From contig JALUUA010000105.1 of the NCBI GenBank assembly GCA_027021605.1, positions 1 through 12,932 of the forward strand: 12,932 nt of DNA, in the 5' to 3' direction. The DNA is from Candidatus Bipolaricaulota bacterium. Lineage in GTDB: Bacteria; Bipolaricaulota; Bipolaricaulia; RBG-16-55-9. Both the position numbers and the translations under genes were made by a program. This document shows positions 7,259 to 12,932 of this stretch, piece after piece. Below the pieces are notes generated by a model. It did not search any database and was not told where the DNA came from. It saw nothing but the letters and a program-made list of their open reading frames with translations. The first letter of the stretch is position 1. Each line of letters starts with the position of its first letter.

Positions 7259-7792
7259 TTAGCCGGGGGAGGGATCTTTGTCAAGCGGACCGCTTTCGTC
7301 TCCAAGGTAGAGCTCCTTCGGGATCTCGAGCAGCGGGCTGACCCCCTGATCCCGGGCCAGGGGGAGCGCGATCGTCTCGTGGAGCACGCGCAGCGCCTCG
7401 CGCTGGGAGCGCCAAACGAGCTTTTGTAGGGCCTCCTCAAGGGATGCCCAACAGAAAGCGTCGTGCTCGGGACCCAGTTGGATGGACGCATCGTCGGGGA
7501 AGCGGGCGGCGAAGCAGGGCACCAGCCTTATCGCATCCTGGAGCGGGTTGTAGTGCGCCTCCACGTAGTCCAGCTCCCAAAAGCCTATGGGCTGAGCACC
7601 CGTCTCCTCCCGGACCTCGCGCCAGGCGGCTTGGACGGCGGTCTCCCCTGGATCGATGCCGCCGTGGACGACCTGCCAGGTGCCGCCCAAGCGGTCGATC
7701 CCCTCCCGGCGACGGAGGAGCAGGTACTCCGGCCCTCGGGGCGTGATACAAAAGCAGTAAACGCTTACGAGCGGTACGGCAACGCCGGGCAT
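7259..7792 (-). CDS. Nudix hydrolase
   Basis: This 177-residue protein contains a complete Nudix box, G-x5-E-x7-REVxEExGx, at residues 44-66: G44, E50, R58, E59, and E62-E63 as Mg2+-binding catalytic residues. It hydrolyses a nucleoside diphosphate linked to another group. The substrate cannot be read from the sequence. The architecture (N-terminal strand SVYCFCIT, LLLRRREGI, GGTWQVVHGGI, later W-x-LDYVEAHYNP) resembles the dATP/dihydroneopterin-triphosphate pyrophosphohydrolase group, which is only a suggestion. A ~45-residue tail follows the catalytic fold and ends in a charged, Pro-rich stretch. The ATG at 7792 lies one base after the toxin stop (TAA-G-ATG), so it is very probably co-transcribed and coupled with the toxin gene. 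Confidence 0.92.
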   Translation of the reverse strand: MPGVAVPLVSVYCFCITPRGPEYLLLRRREGIDRLGGTWQVVHGGIDPGETAVQAAWREVREETGAQPIGFWELDYVEAHYNPLQDAIRLVPCFAARFPDDASIQLGPEHDAFCWASLEEALQKLVWRSQREALRVLHETIALPLARDQGVSPLLEIPKELYLGDESGPLDKDPSPG

Positions 7793-7793
7793 C

Positions 7794-8111
7794 TTAGGTG
7801 CCTGAGCCCCCTTTGGTTCGCGCTGTTCTTTCTAAGAGTCGATAGACTTCGTCACGAGGGGCGACGAGCACGACCAACACAACCCGATCTTCGGGGACGA
7901 GCGTGTATAGGATTCGATACTCGCCACCGGGGGTTCCGACCCGATAGGATCGGAGTTTCGGATGTCCCCTGAGGGGCTTTCCCCGGTGCGGGCGTTGCTG
8001 AAGCCTGAGGGCTGCTGTCTCAATTCTCTGGACAACCCTGCGATCGGCTATTCGCTCCAGCTGCCGACGGACCCGCGGATCGTACCTTAGGGTCCACCCC
8101 TCGGAGGCCAC
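7794..8111 (-). CDS. RelE/ParE-family toxin (type II toxin-antitoxin)
   Basis: This 105-residue basic protein fits the RelE/ParE fold. An N-terminal strand (WTLRYDPRVRRQLERI) leads into helices, then KPLRGHPKLRSYRVG (45-59) and the strand GGEYRILYTL (62-71), followed by DRVVLVVLVAPRDEVY. The L-x-G...R-x-Y-R-V-G and Y-R-I-L-Y motifs, with Arg57, Arg66 and Arg86, are the usual family landmarks; RelE members cut mRNA on the ribosome, ParE members poison gyrase. RelE is more likely from the YRILY and R-x(n)-Y ending, but this is not certain. The start is GTG 8111, 13 bases after the antitoxin stop, with a weak GGGAA site. The antitoxin-first order is standard. Confidence 0.85.
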   Translation of the reverse strand: MASEGWTLRYDPRVRRQLERIADRRVVQRIETAALRLQQRPHRGKPLRGHPKLRSYRVGTPGGEYRILYTLVPEDRVVLVVLVAPRDEVYRLLERTARTKGGSGT

Positions 8112-8124
8112 GGCTCGGTTCCCG

Positions 8125-8355
8125 CTACACGAGATCGCGAAACGTCTCTTCGTGGGTTAGGGTTTTCCCCACTCGATAGTTGCGGAGCGACTCCTCGAGG
8201 AGTTCGCCCGGCGTAGGTCTTCGCACCACAAGGCGATCGTCCTCGATCTCAATAAACACCCAGTCTCCCGGCTGGATCCCCAGCTTTTCCCGAGCTTCCT
8301 TCGGGATCACGATTTGGCCCCGGCGGGACAGTCGATGCAGCGTCATTTCGATCAC
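8125..8355 (-). CDS. AbrB/MazE-type antitoxin (swapped-hairpin DNA-binding domain)
   Basis: This 76-residue protein has an AbrB/SpoVT domain over residues 4-45, LSRRGQIVIPKEAREKLGI followed by QPGDWVFIEIEDDRLVVRR. This is the classic 'kGqivIPkeiR..lgi..Gd.v.i' pattern that forms a dimeric DNA-binding hairpin barrel. The acidic C-terminal tail (ELLEESLRNYRVGKTLTHEETFRDLV) is the likely toxin-binding part. As an antitoxin it should bind the downstream toxin and repress the shared promoter. The start may be GTG 8355 or, perhaps better, ATG 8346 (73 residues), which has GGTGATC at a suitable distance. It follows fabI after 14 bases, with no clear own promoter. Pairing of an AbrB-type antitoxin with a RelE-type toxin is known in bacteria and archaea. 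Confidence 0.88.
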   Translation of the reverse strand: MIEMTLHRLSRRGQIVIPKEAREKLGIQPGDWVFIEIEDDRLVVRRPTPGELLEESLRNYRVGKTLTHEETFRDLV

Positions 8356-8369
8356 CCGATGGAGTCTAC

Positions 8370-9158
8370 CTAAAACGCCGTAATATGAAAACCCCCGTCG
8401 ACGTAGAGCACTTCCCCGGTGACGCCGCTGGCCAGGTCGCTCAGCAAGAACAAGGAAGCCTTGGCGACCTCCTCGTGGGTGACGTTGCGCCGCAGCGGGG
8501 CGCGCTTCTCGTAGACCTCCAAAATGTGGGTAAACCCGGGGACCCCGCGGGCCGCCAGCGTGGGGACGGGACCCGCCGAGACGGCGTTCACCCGGACGTT
8601 CTGGGATCCCAGCTCCAGCGCCAGCTGCCTTACGATCTGCTCGAGAGCCGCCTTGGCCGTCCCCATCACGTTGTAGGTGAGCACCGCCCGCTCCGCGGCC
8701 AGGTAGCTCATCGCAAGCACGCTCCCCCCGCCCGCCCGCTCCATGAGGGGGAGCGCGCCCCGGGTGAGCGCGATCAGCGAGTAGGCGCTCACATCCAGGG
8801 TCTTTTGGAAGTCCTCCTTGGAGGTGTCCACGAAGCGCCCCTGCATCGCCTCCAGGGGCGCGAACGCGATGCTGTGGACCAGCATGTCCAGCCGCCCGAA
8901 CTCCCGCTCTAGGGTTTGGAAGACCCGGGCGATCTGCTCCTCGTAGCGGACGTCGCAGGGCAGAAGGAGCCCGTCCACCTCCGCGACGAGGGCCTCCAGC
9001 TTCGCCTTGGCCCGCTCGTCCTCCGCGATGCGCCGGGAGGTGAACGCCAGCCGCGCCCCCGCCCGATGGAGAAGCTGAGCGACGGCCCAGGCCAAGCTGC
9101 GCTTGTTCGCCACCCCCGCGATCAGCGCGGTCCTCCCCGAAAGGTCAATCGCGTACAT
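8370..9158 (-). CDS. fabI: Enoyl-[acyl-carrier-protein] reductase (NADH)
   Basis: This 262-residue protein of the short-chain dehydrogenase fold reduces trans-2-enoyl-ACP in the last step of each fatty-acid elongation cycle. The FabI-specific cofactor motif GVANKRSLAWAVA (15-27) replaces the usual SDR GxxxGxG. HSIAFAP (95-101) and SYLAAERAVLTYNVMGTAKAALE follow, giving Tyr152, Tyr162 and Lys169 (Tyr-x6-Lys) as the active-site residues, equal to E. coli Tyr146, Tyr156 and Lys163. SAGPVPTLAARGVPGF is the substrate loop, and GEVLYVDGGFHI closes the protein. Length is normal. Ala98 stands where E. coli has Gly93, as in several Gram-positive FabIs. The start is ATG 9158, with GAGGAGG (9177-9171) upstream. 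It heads the leftward gene row and is divergent from aspS. Confidence 0.97.
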   Translation of the reverse strand: MYAIDLSGRTALIAGVANKRSLAWAVAQLLHRAGARLAFTSRRIAEDERAKAKLEALVAEVDGLLLPCDVRYEEQIARVFQTLEREFGRLDMLVHSIAFAPLEAMQGRFVDTSKEDFQKTLDVSAYSLIALTRGALPLMERAGGGSVLAMSYLAAERAVLTYNVMGTAKAALEQIVRQLALELGSQNVRVNAVSAGPVPTLAARGVPGFTHILEVYEKRAPLRRNVTHEEVAKASLFLLSDLASGVTGEVLYVDGGFHITAF

Positions 9159-9345
9159 GCGTAAACCGGACCTCCTCTTGGCTTGGTTCTTTAGGTGTTG
9201 CGTTGCGTCTTTCCGTGGACTGTGGCGCTCGGGTTCCCCTTGCCACCTCGGTGCCGGCCCCTACTCTACGCGCGGGGCGGCCCGGCCTGCAAGTGGCCTT
9301 GTGCTCTGTCGGGTTGTCCGCTATCCTTAGGCCCGTGATCCGGCC
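9159..9345. promoter_or_regulatory. Divergent promoter region between fabI and aspS
   Basis: These 187 bases separate two divergent housekeeping genes and must hold a promoter for each. For aspS the best candidate is TTGTGC (9299-9304), a 17-base spacer and TATCCT (9322-9327), which would start transcription about 12 bases before the ATG; the -35 match is weak. No convincing pair was found for fabI, though its Shine-Dalgarno site is clear. No palindromic operator is evident. Confidence 0.35.
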
Positions 9346-10662
9346 ATGACACAGCCGCAGATGCGGGAGCGCACGTGGGTGCAGGACGTAAAGCCCAAGG
9401 TCGGGGAGCGGGTCCGCCTCAAGGGCTGGGTCCACACGGTCCGCGAGCTGGGCAAGCTCGTCTTCGTGCTGCTGCGCGACCGCACCGGGACGGTGCAGTG
9501 CAAGATCAAGGGCCAGAAGGAGATCGCCAAGCAGCTCGAGGAGGAGGCGGCCGTCGAGCTGGTCGGCACCGTCGTGGAGGACCCCCGCGCCCCCGACGGC
9601 GTTGAAGTCGACGTCGAAGAGATTCGCATTCTAGCGAAGCCCGTCGAGCCGCCGCCCATCCAGATCAACCGCCCCCTCGACGTCATCGGGATGCGGCTCG
9701 AGACGATCCTCAATCATCGGGCTTTGAGCCTGCGCCACCCCGAGATCGGCTCCGCCCTCAAGGTGCGCTCCGAGTTCATCTGGGCCTTCCGCGAGTATTT
9801 GCGAAGCCAAGGCTTCCTCGAGGTGCAGACCCCCAAGATCGTGGCCGCGGGCACCGAGGGCGGAACCGCCCTCTTCGCGGTGCAGTACTTCGAGAGGACG
9901 GCCTATCTGGCCCAAAGCCCGCAGTTCTACAAGCAGATGCTCGTCGGGGCCGGGTACGAGCGGGTCTTCGAGGTCGGCCCCGTCTACCGGGCGGAAGAGC
10001 ACAACACCACCCGCCACCTCAACGAGTACATCAGCCTGGACTACGAGATGGGCTTCATCGACGACTTCCGCGAGATCACCCGGGTCGAGACGGAGCTTCT
10101 GCGCTTCATGTTCGAGCACGTCGAGCGGACGTGTCCCAGAGAACTCGAGATCTACAAGGCGGAGCTGCCCAAGGTCCCTAAAGAGATCCCGCACGTGCGC
10201 TTGGACGAGGCGATCTCCGTTCTCAGGGAGAAGTACCACAAGCACTGCGAGGGGGACCTCGACCCCGAGGGCGAAAAGCTCCTGTGCGAGTACGCCAAGG
10301 AGCGCTGGGGAACGGAGTTCGTGTTCGTCACCCACTACCCGCGGGAGCACCGCCCCATGTACGCCATGCCCAACGAGGAGGACCCCTCGCTCACGAACAG
10401 CTTCGATCTGCTCTACAAGGGCCTCGAGATCACCACGGGGGGGCAGCGCATCCATGATTACCACATGCTGGTGGAGAGCATCCGCTCCCGGGGGCTCGAC
10501 CCCCAGGACTTCGAGTTCTACCTGGAGATCTTCAAGTACGGGATGCCACCGCACGGGGGGCTGGCGATCGGGGCCGAGCGGCTCACGGCCCAGCTTCTGA
10601 ATCTGCCCAACGTCCGCCAGGCGAGCTTCTTCCCCCGCGACCGCACCCGGCTCGTCCCCTAG
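9346..10662 (+). CDS. aspS: Aspartyl-tRNA synthetase, archaeal type, predicted non-discriminating (Asp/Asn)
   Basis: This 438-residue class IIb synthetase charges tRNA with aspartate. The N-terminal OB-fold anticodon domain covers about residues 20-105. The catalytic core has motif 2 VFEVGPVYRAEEHNTTRHLNEYISLDYE split by the usual loop, and motif 3 GGLAIGAERLTAQLL near the C terminus. The GAD insertion of bacterial-type AspRS (about 590 residues) is missing, so this is the archaeal or AspRS2 class. In the anticodon domain it has GWVHTVR with His30, and DPRAPDG with Pro83. From published work on AspRS2-type enzymes, His and Pro here go with acceptance of tRNA-Asn, whereas discriminating enzymes have Trp and Lys. 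If so, Asn-tRNA would be made by the GatCAB amidotransferase. ATG 9346 lacks a clear Shine-Dalgarno site; ATG 9361 is an alternative. Confidence 0.95.
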   Translation: MTQPQMRERTWVQDVKPKVGERVRLKGWVHTVRELGKLVFVLLRDRTGTVQCKIKGQKEIAKQLEEEAAVELVGTVVEDPRAPDGVEVDVEEIRILAKPVEPPPIQINRPLDVIGMRLETILNHRALSLRHPEIGSALKVRSEFIWAFREYLRSQGFLEVQTPKIVAAGTEGGTALFAVQYFERTAYLAQSPQFYKQMLVGAGYERVFEVGPVYRAEEHNTTRHLNEYISLDYEMGFIDDFREITRVETELLRFMFEHVERTCPRELEIYKAELPKVPKEIPHVRLDEAISVLREKYHKHCEGDLDPEGEKLLCEYAKERWGTEFVFVTHYPREHRPMYAMPNEEDPSLTNSFDLLYKGLEITTGGQRIHDYHMLVESIRSRGLDPQDFEFYLEIFKYGMPPHGGLAIGAERLTAQLLNLPNVRQASFFPRDRTRLVP

Positions 10663-10711
10663 CGCTCGTCCCTGTCGGAACCCCGCTGCCGTCCCGTATG
10701 CTAAAGGGGCC

Positions 10712-11593
10712 ATGGTCCTTACGACCGTTCTGCTGATGGTGGCCCTCGATCCCCCGTTGCCCGGGGGACCCGACCCGGACCCCGACCCCGAAACGGAGGT
10801 GGAGGCGCTGCTCGGCGACGTCCGCACCCGGAAGCACGAGATCGTCGTCTCCGAGGAGCCCCGGGTCGTCTTAAGCGCCCTCGAGGCCGGCCCCGAGGAG
10901 GCTCCCGTGACGATCCTCTTCGTCCACGGGTTCGGGGGCTGGAAGGAGCAGTGGCTCCCCCAGATGCGCTGCCTCTCCGCCGGGGCGCGGACGATCGCTC
11001 TGGATCTGCGGGGCCACGGGGAATCGTCGAAGCCGCGCTCCGCGTACGGCGTCGAGGAGCTGGTCCGCGATCTGGAGGCGGCGGTTGAGGCCCTCCGGGT
11101 GAAGAGGCCCTTCGTGCTGGTGGGCCACTCCTTCGGCGCGGCGCTCGTCGCCTCCTACGCCGCGGAGCACCCCGATCAGATTGAGGGACTCGTGCTCATC
11201 AGCCCCTCGAGCGACTACCGAATGAGCTGGATCTACCGCTGGGGGTTCTACGTCCCGGACGCGATCTTCGACGCGGTCATGGGGCTCCTCAACCGAATTC
11301 GGCCGACGTTCTTGGCGCCCGCGTACGTGCTGAAGGCCCTCTACTTTCAGGGCTTGAGCGCCTGGGATGCGGAGGAGGTGCTGCCGCGCGTGAAGGCCCC
11401 CACGCGGGTGATCCGCCCCCGTTGGGACCCGCTCTTCTCCTCCCGGGAGGTGCGGCGGGTCGTCGAGCTCCTTCCCGATGCGGAGGAAATCGTGATCGCC
11501 AGCGCCTCCCACATGCTGATGCGCGCAAGGCCCGACCGGGTGAACGAGGCCCTCGCCGAGTTCCTGGGCCTTCCGTGTCGTAGCGATTTGTAG
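10712..11593 (+). CDS. Alpha/beta-hydrolase, possibly membrane-anchored
   Basis: This 293-residue serine hydrolase has an oxyanion motif VHGFGGWKEQW (71-81), the DLRGHGES loop, and the nucleophile elbow GHSFGA with Ser140. Asp239 (WDPLF) and His267 (SASHML) would complete the catalytic triad. A short cap region (about 165-215) is aromatic-rich. The substrate is unknown; esterase or related activity is all that can be said. The first 13 residues are hydrophobic (VLTTVLLMVAL) without a positive charge, followed by a Gly/Pro/Asp linker with repeated Asp-Pro units (19-26). This suggests a signal anchor and a spacer, or an annotated start that is too early. AAAGGGG lies just before ATG 10712, and TATGCT (10697-10702) could be a -10 box. 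The last residues run directly into the IS-like repeat, so the natural C terminus may have been changed. Confidence 0.9.
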   Translation: MVLTTVLLMVALDPPLPGGPDPDPDPETEVEALLGDVRTRKHEIVVSEEPRVVLSALEAGPEEAPVTILFVHGFGGWKEQWLPQMRCLSAGARTIALDLRGHGESSKPRSAYGVEELVRDLEAAVEALRVKRPFVLVGHSFGAALVASYAAEHPDQIEGLVLISPSSDYRMSWIYRWGFYVPDAIFDAVMGLLNRIRPTFLAPAYVLKALYFQGLSAWDAEEVLPRVKAPTRVIRPRWDPLFSSREVRRVVELLPDAEEIVIASASHMLMRARPDRVNEALAEFLGLPCRSDL

Positions 11594-11614
11594 TGGACCC
11601 GTAAAGTTGGACAC
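11589..11614. repeat. IS3-family-like terminal inverted repeat (solo end)
   Basis: The 26 bases begin TGTAGTGGACCC and end GTAAAGTTGGACAC. This resembles the ends of IS3-family elements, which start with TG and carry a 'GACCC...TTGGACA' core. The repeat begins within the Leu-stop codons of the hydrolase gene. No inverse copy is present downstream and no transposase is encoded, though a short ATG reading (11644, eight codons to TAG) follows a purine-rich site, as an orfA start would. It was recognised from memory, not by comparison. Confidence 0.4.
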
Positions 11615-11622
11615 GTTTGATT

Positions 11623-11637
11623 CCCTCGCGGAGAGGG
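11623..11637. terminator. Short hairpin after the hydrolase gene
   Basis: CCCTC (11623-11627), a five-base loop and GAGGG (11633-11637) form a small GC-rich stem that can gain G-U pairs on the outside. There is no following T run, so it is a poor intrinsic terminator. It may simply belong to the IS-like end. Confidence 0.25.
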
Positions 11638-11669
11638 GGCCTCCATGGGGGATGTCGAGCGCTCCTAGC

Positions 11670-11699
11670 TTGACTTCCCACGGGCATCCGTGCTAGGGT
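11670..11699 (+). promoter_or_regulatory. Sigma70-like promoter of the nuclease gene
   Basis: TTGACT at 11670-11675 matches the -35 consensus at five of six positions. TAGGGT at 11694-11699, after 18 bases, is a moderate -10 box. Transcription would begin near 11706, leaving a leader of roughly 95 bases before the ATG at 11802. It is the clearest promoter-like sequence in the window. Confidence 0.45.
11679..11692. promoter_or_regulatory. Palindrome in the promoter spacer, possible operator
   Basis: CACGG (11679-11683), four bases GCAT and CCGTG (11688-11692) make a perfect five-base inverted repeat lying exactly between the -35 and -10 boxes of the nuclease promoter. That position would suit a repressor. 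The arms are short, so chance cannot be excluded. Confidence 0.3.
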
Positions 11700-11801
11700 A
11701 ATTCTGGCGAAGTGGCGAACGTCCTTTCACAAAAGGAACTTTGCATAGTGCTACACGGAAAGATTCTGCCTGGTCGATATTTGGATAGGAAAGAGTGAAG
11801 G

Positions 11802-12800
11802 ATGAGCACGGAAATCAAAACGTGGCAAGTCATTAATGGCAAGCTTCAGCCCGTGGCAGTGTCACTTGCTGAAGCAGGGCGCAAAGAAGCGCAGGATTTG
11901 GAAGAATGGATAGCTTCCAACCCTGCTATTGTTGGTGCTGGGATTACCATCATAGGTAGGCAGGTTTCTACGAAATCTGGACCTCTAGACTTGTTGGGAA
12001 TAGATAAACATGGAAACACAGTTATCATTGAGCTGAAGCGTGACAAACTCCCTCGCGAAGCGTTGGTGCAAGCCATTGATTATGCTTCGGATGTAGCGGA
12101 TTGGAGCATAGAGAAATTAAGCGAAGTTTGCACACAATTCACAGGAAAGAGTCTTGAAGACCATCTCACTGAAAGTTTTCCTGACATAAGTTTGGAAAAT
12201 CTGAACATCAACGAAACCCAACGCATCATACTTGTGGGATTTGGGATAGAAGGAGCGTTAGAACGCATGTTGAATTGGCTATCAGATTCGTATGGCGTGA
12301 ACATCAATGCGGTTTTATTGCAGTATGTGAAGACCGTGCAAGGGGACGAGTTGCTGAGTAGAGTTGCGGTGATTTCCGAAGAGCTGGAGCAGCAACGTGG
12401 CCCGCGGAAGAAATTCCAAATTCCAATGTCGGATGAACCGGGAAATTATCCACCAGATGTCTTGAAGCAAAAGCTTGAACAGTATTTGCTACAGGATCTC
12501 TCGTCCGCGAAACGCATCAGAAAAGTTTTGCTTCCTGTGTTGCTGCGGGATGGAAAGGTAAACCGAGATCAATTGAAGAAGGAATTCGTACAAAAGGGTG
12601 AAGCGGAGAGCGAAAGAGACGCGGGATATTTCCTCTCGCTTATTTCGCAGCAGATAGGGTTAGCAAGGAACGATTTTTTGCGGCAAGCGATTGGGTATGA
12701 ATACCACCCAGATATGCCGTGGATGAAAGAGACCTATTACATCCGTGAAGAGTACCGGGAGTTGGTGAGAGAAGTCTTGGTGAAGTTGGACGAAGGTTAA
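11802..12800 (+). CDS. NucS/DUF91-like PD-(D/E)XK nuclease with an extra C-terminal domain
   Basis: This 332-residue protein has an N-terminal nuclease domain (about 25-105): a helix with Glu34-Glu35, IIGRQVSTKSGPLDLLGID with Asp63, then the strand NTVIIELKRD with Glu77 and Lys79, and a helix with Gln90 in REALVQAIDYAS. This is the E...D...ExK...Q arrangement of NucS/DUF91-type enzymes. The RIILVGFGIEGALERMLNWL region (141-160) is the typical second half. From about residue 215 comes a Lys/Glu-rich helical region (KVLLPVLLRDGKVNRDQLKK), possibly a winged-helix DNA-binding domain, then an aromatic-rich end. Defence or repair is possible; no partner gene is seen. It has distinctly lower GC than the rest of the window, has its own promoter and lies after an IS-like end, all signs of transfer. 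AGGA at 11787-11790 is the likely ribosome binding site. Confidence 0.8.
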   Translation: MSTEIKTWQVINGKLQPVAVSLAEAGRKEAQDLEEWIASNPAIVGAGITIIGRQVSTKSGPLDLLGIDKHGNTVIIELKRDKLPREALVQAIDYASDVADWSIEKLSEVCTQFTGKSLEDHLTESFPDISLENLNINETQRIILVGFGIEGALERMLNWLSDSYGVNINAVLLQYVKTVQGDELLSRVAVISEELEQQRGPRKKFQIPMSDEPGNYPPDVLKQKLEQYLLQDLSSAKRIRKVLLPVLLRDGKVNRDQLKKEFVQKGEAESERDAGYFLSLISQQIGLARNDFLRQAIGYEYHPDMPWMKETYYIREEYRELVREVLVKLDEG

Positions 12801-12932
12801 TTCTGCCCAATCAATAGTTAGACCGAACACAAGTTTTTCATCGGCTCATGGGACCTCCGTAAGCAGCTTAGGGACGGCGATGCGGGAGAGAAGCGTGAGG
12901 ACAGTGAGGAGCAACCGCCCGAGGGTAGCCAG
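12801..12932. other. End of window: gene-poor tail with possible partial ORFs
   Basis: GC rises again in the second half of these 132 bases. On the minus strand a frame is open from the window edge to TGA at 12848-12846 (28 codons, Leu-rich), which could be the C terminus of a leftward gene. On the plus strand an ATG at 12880 preceded by AGGGA opens an Arg-rich frame to the edge. Both are too short to choose between. No terminator or repeat is clear. Confidence 0.2.

Noticed and set aside
9631..10827. 398-codon open frame on the - strand opposite aspS
   Set aside because: Shadow of the aspartyl-tRNA synthetase; no recognisable domain, and it crosses into the next gene.
11644..11670. Start of a transposase orfA after the IS-like repeat
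   Set aside because: The ATG frame closes after eight codons and its residues show no transposase similarity; at most a remnant.
12880..12932. Start of a + strand gene at the window edge
   Set aside because: Only 17 Arg-rich codons, competing with an open minus-strand frame; cannot be decided without the next bases.

Overview
This is a high-GC bacterial segment whose last ~1.2 kb has clearly lower GC. The largest part (1-6944, + strand) is most of a V/A-type ATPase operon in the order I (partial)-K-E-C-F-A-B-D. The genes overlap or are spaced by only a few bases, so translational coupling is likely. The proteolipid subunit K is the duplicated four-helix form. It keeps the whole set of residues that bind Na+ in the Enterococcus hirae enzyme, so a Na+-coupled enzyme is predicted. 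Subunit B is broken in this sequence by one extra G in a four-G run (5772-5775). Removing that base restores a normal protein of 465 residues, so a sequencing error or a very recent mutation is likely.

A leftward block (9158 down to 6973) follows, convergent with the ATPase operon: enoyl-ACP reductase FabI, an AbrB/MazE-type antitoxin, a RelE/ParE-type toxin, a Nudix hydrolase and a CopZ-like metal-binding protein. Gaps are 14, 13, 1 and 67 bases, so one polycistronic unit is plausible, with a toxin-antitoxin pair placed directly behind an essential lipid gene.

Divergent from fabI is an archaeal-type aspartyl-tRNA synthetase (9346-10662). It carries the His and Pro that mark non-discriminating enzymes, which also charge tRNA-Asn. 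A membrane-anchored-looking alpha/beta hydrolase follows (10712-11593). At the hydrolase stop codon there is a sequence resembling an IS3-family terminal repeat. After it the base composition drops: 26 G/C in 60 bases at 12001-12060, against 39 at 3781-3840. A single gene with its own sigma70-like promoter encodes a NucS/DUF91-like PD-(D/E)XK nuclease. This looks like an acquired island.

Organism: FabI, the Nudix/TA context and Shine-Dalgarno sites point to a bacterium. The V-type ATPase and archaeal-type AspRS fit a deep-branching, possibly thermophilic or anaerobic lineage; Bipolaricaulota (OP1) is a guess I cannot test here. Thermus is less likely because its proteolipid is a single two-helix hairpin. 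I saw no tRNA, rRNA, CRISPR array or intact transposase.
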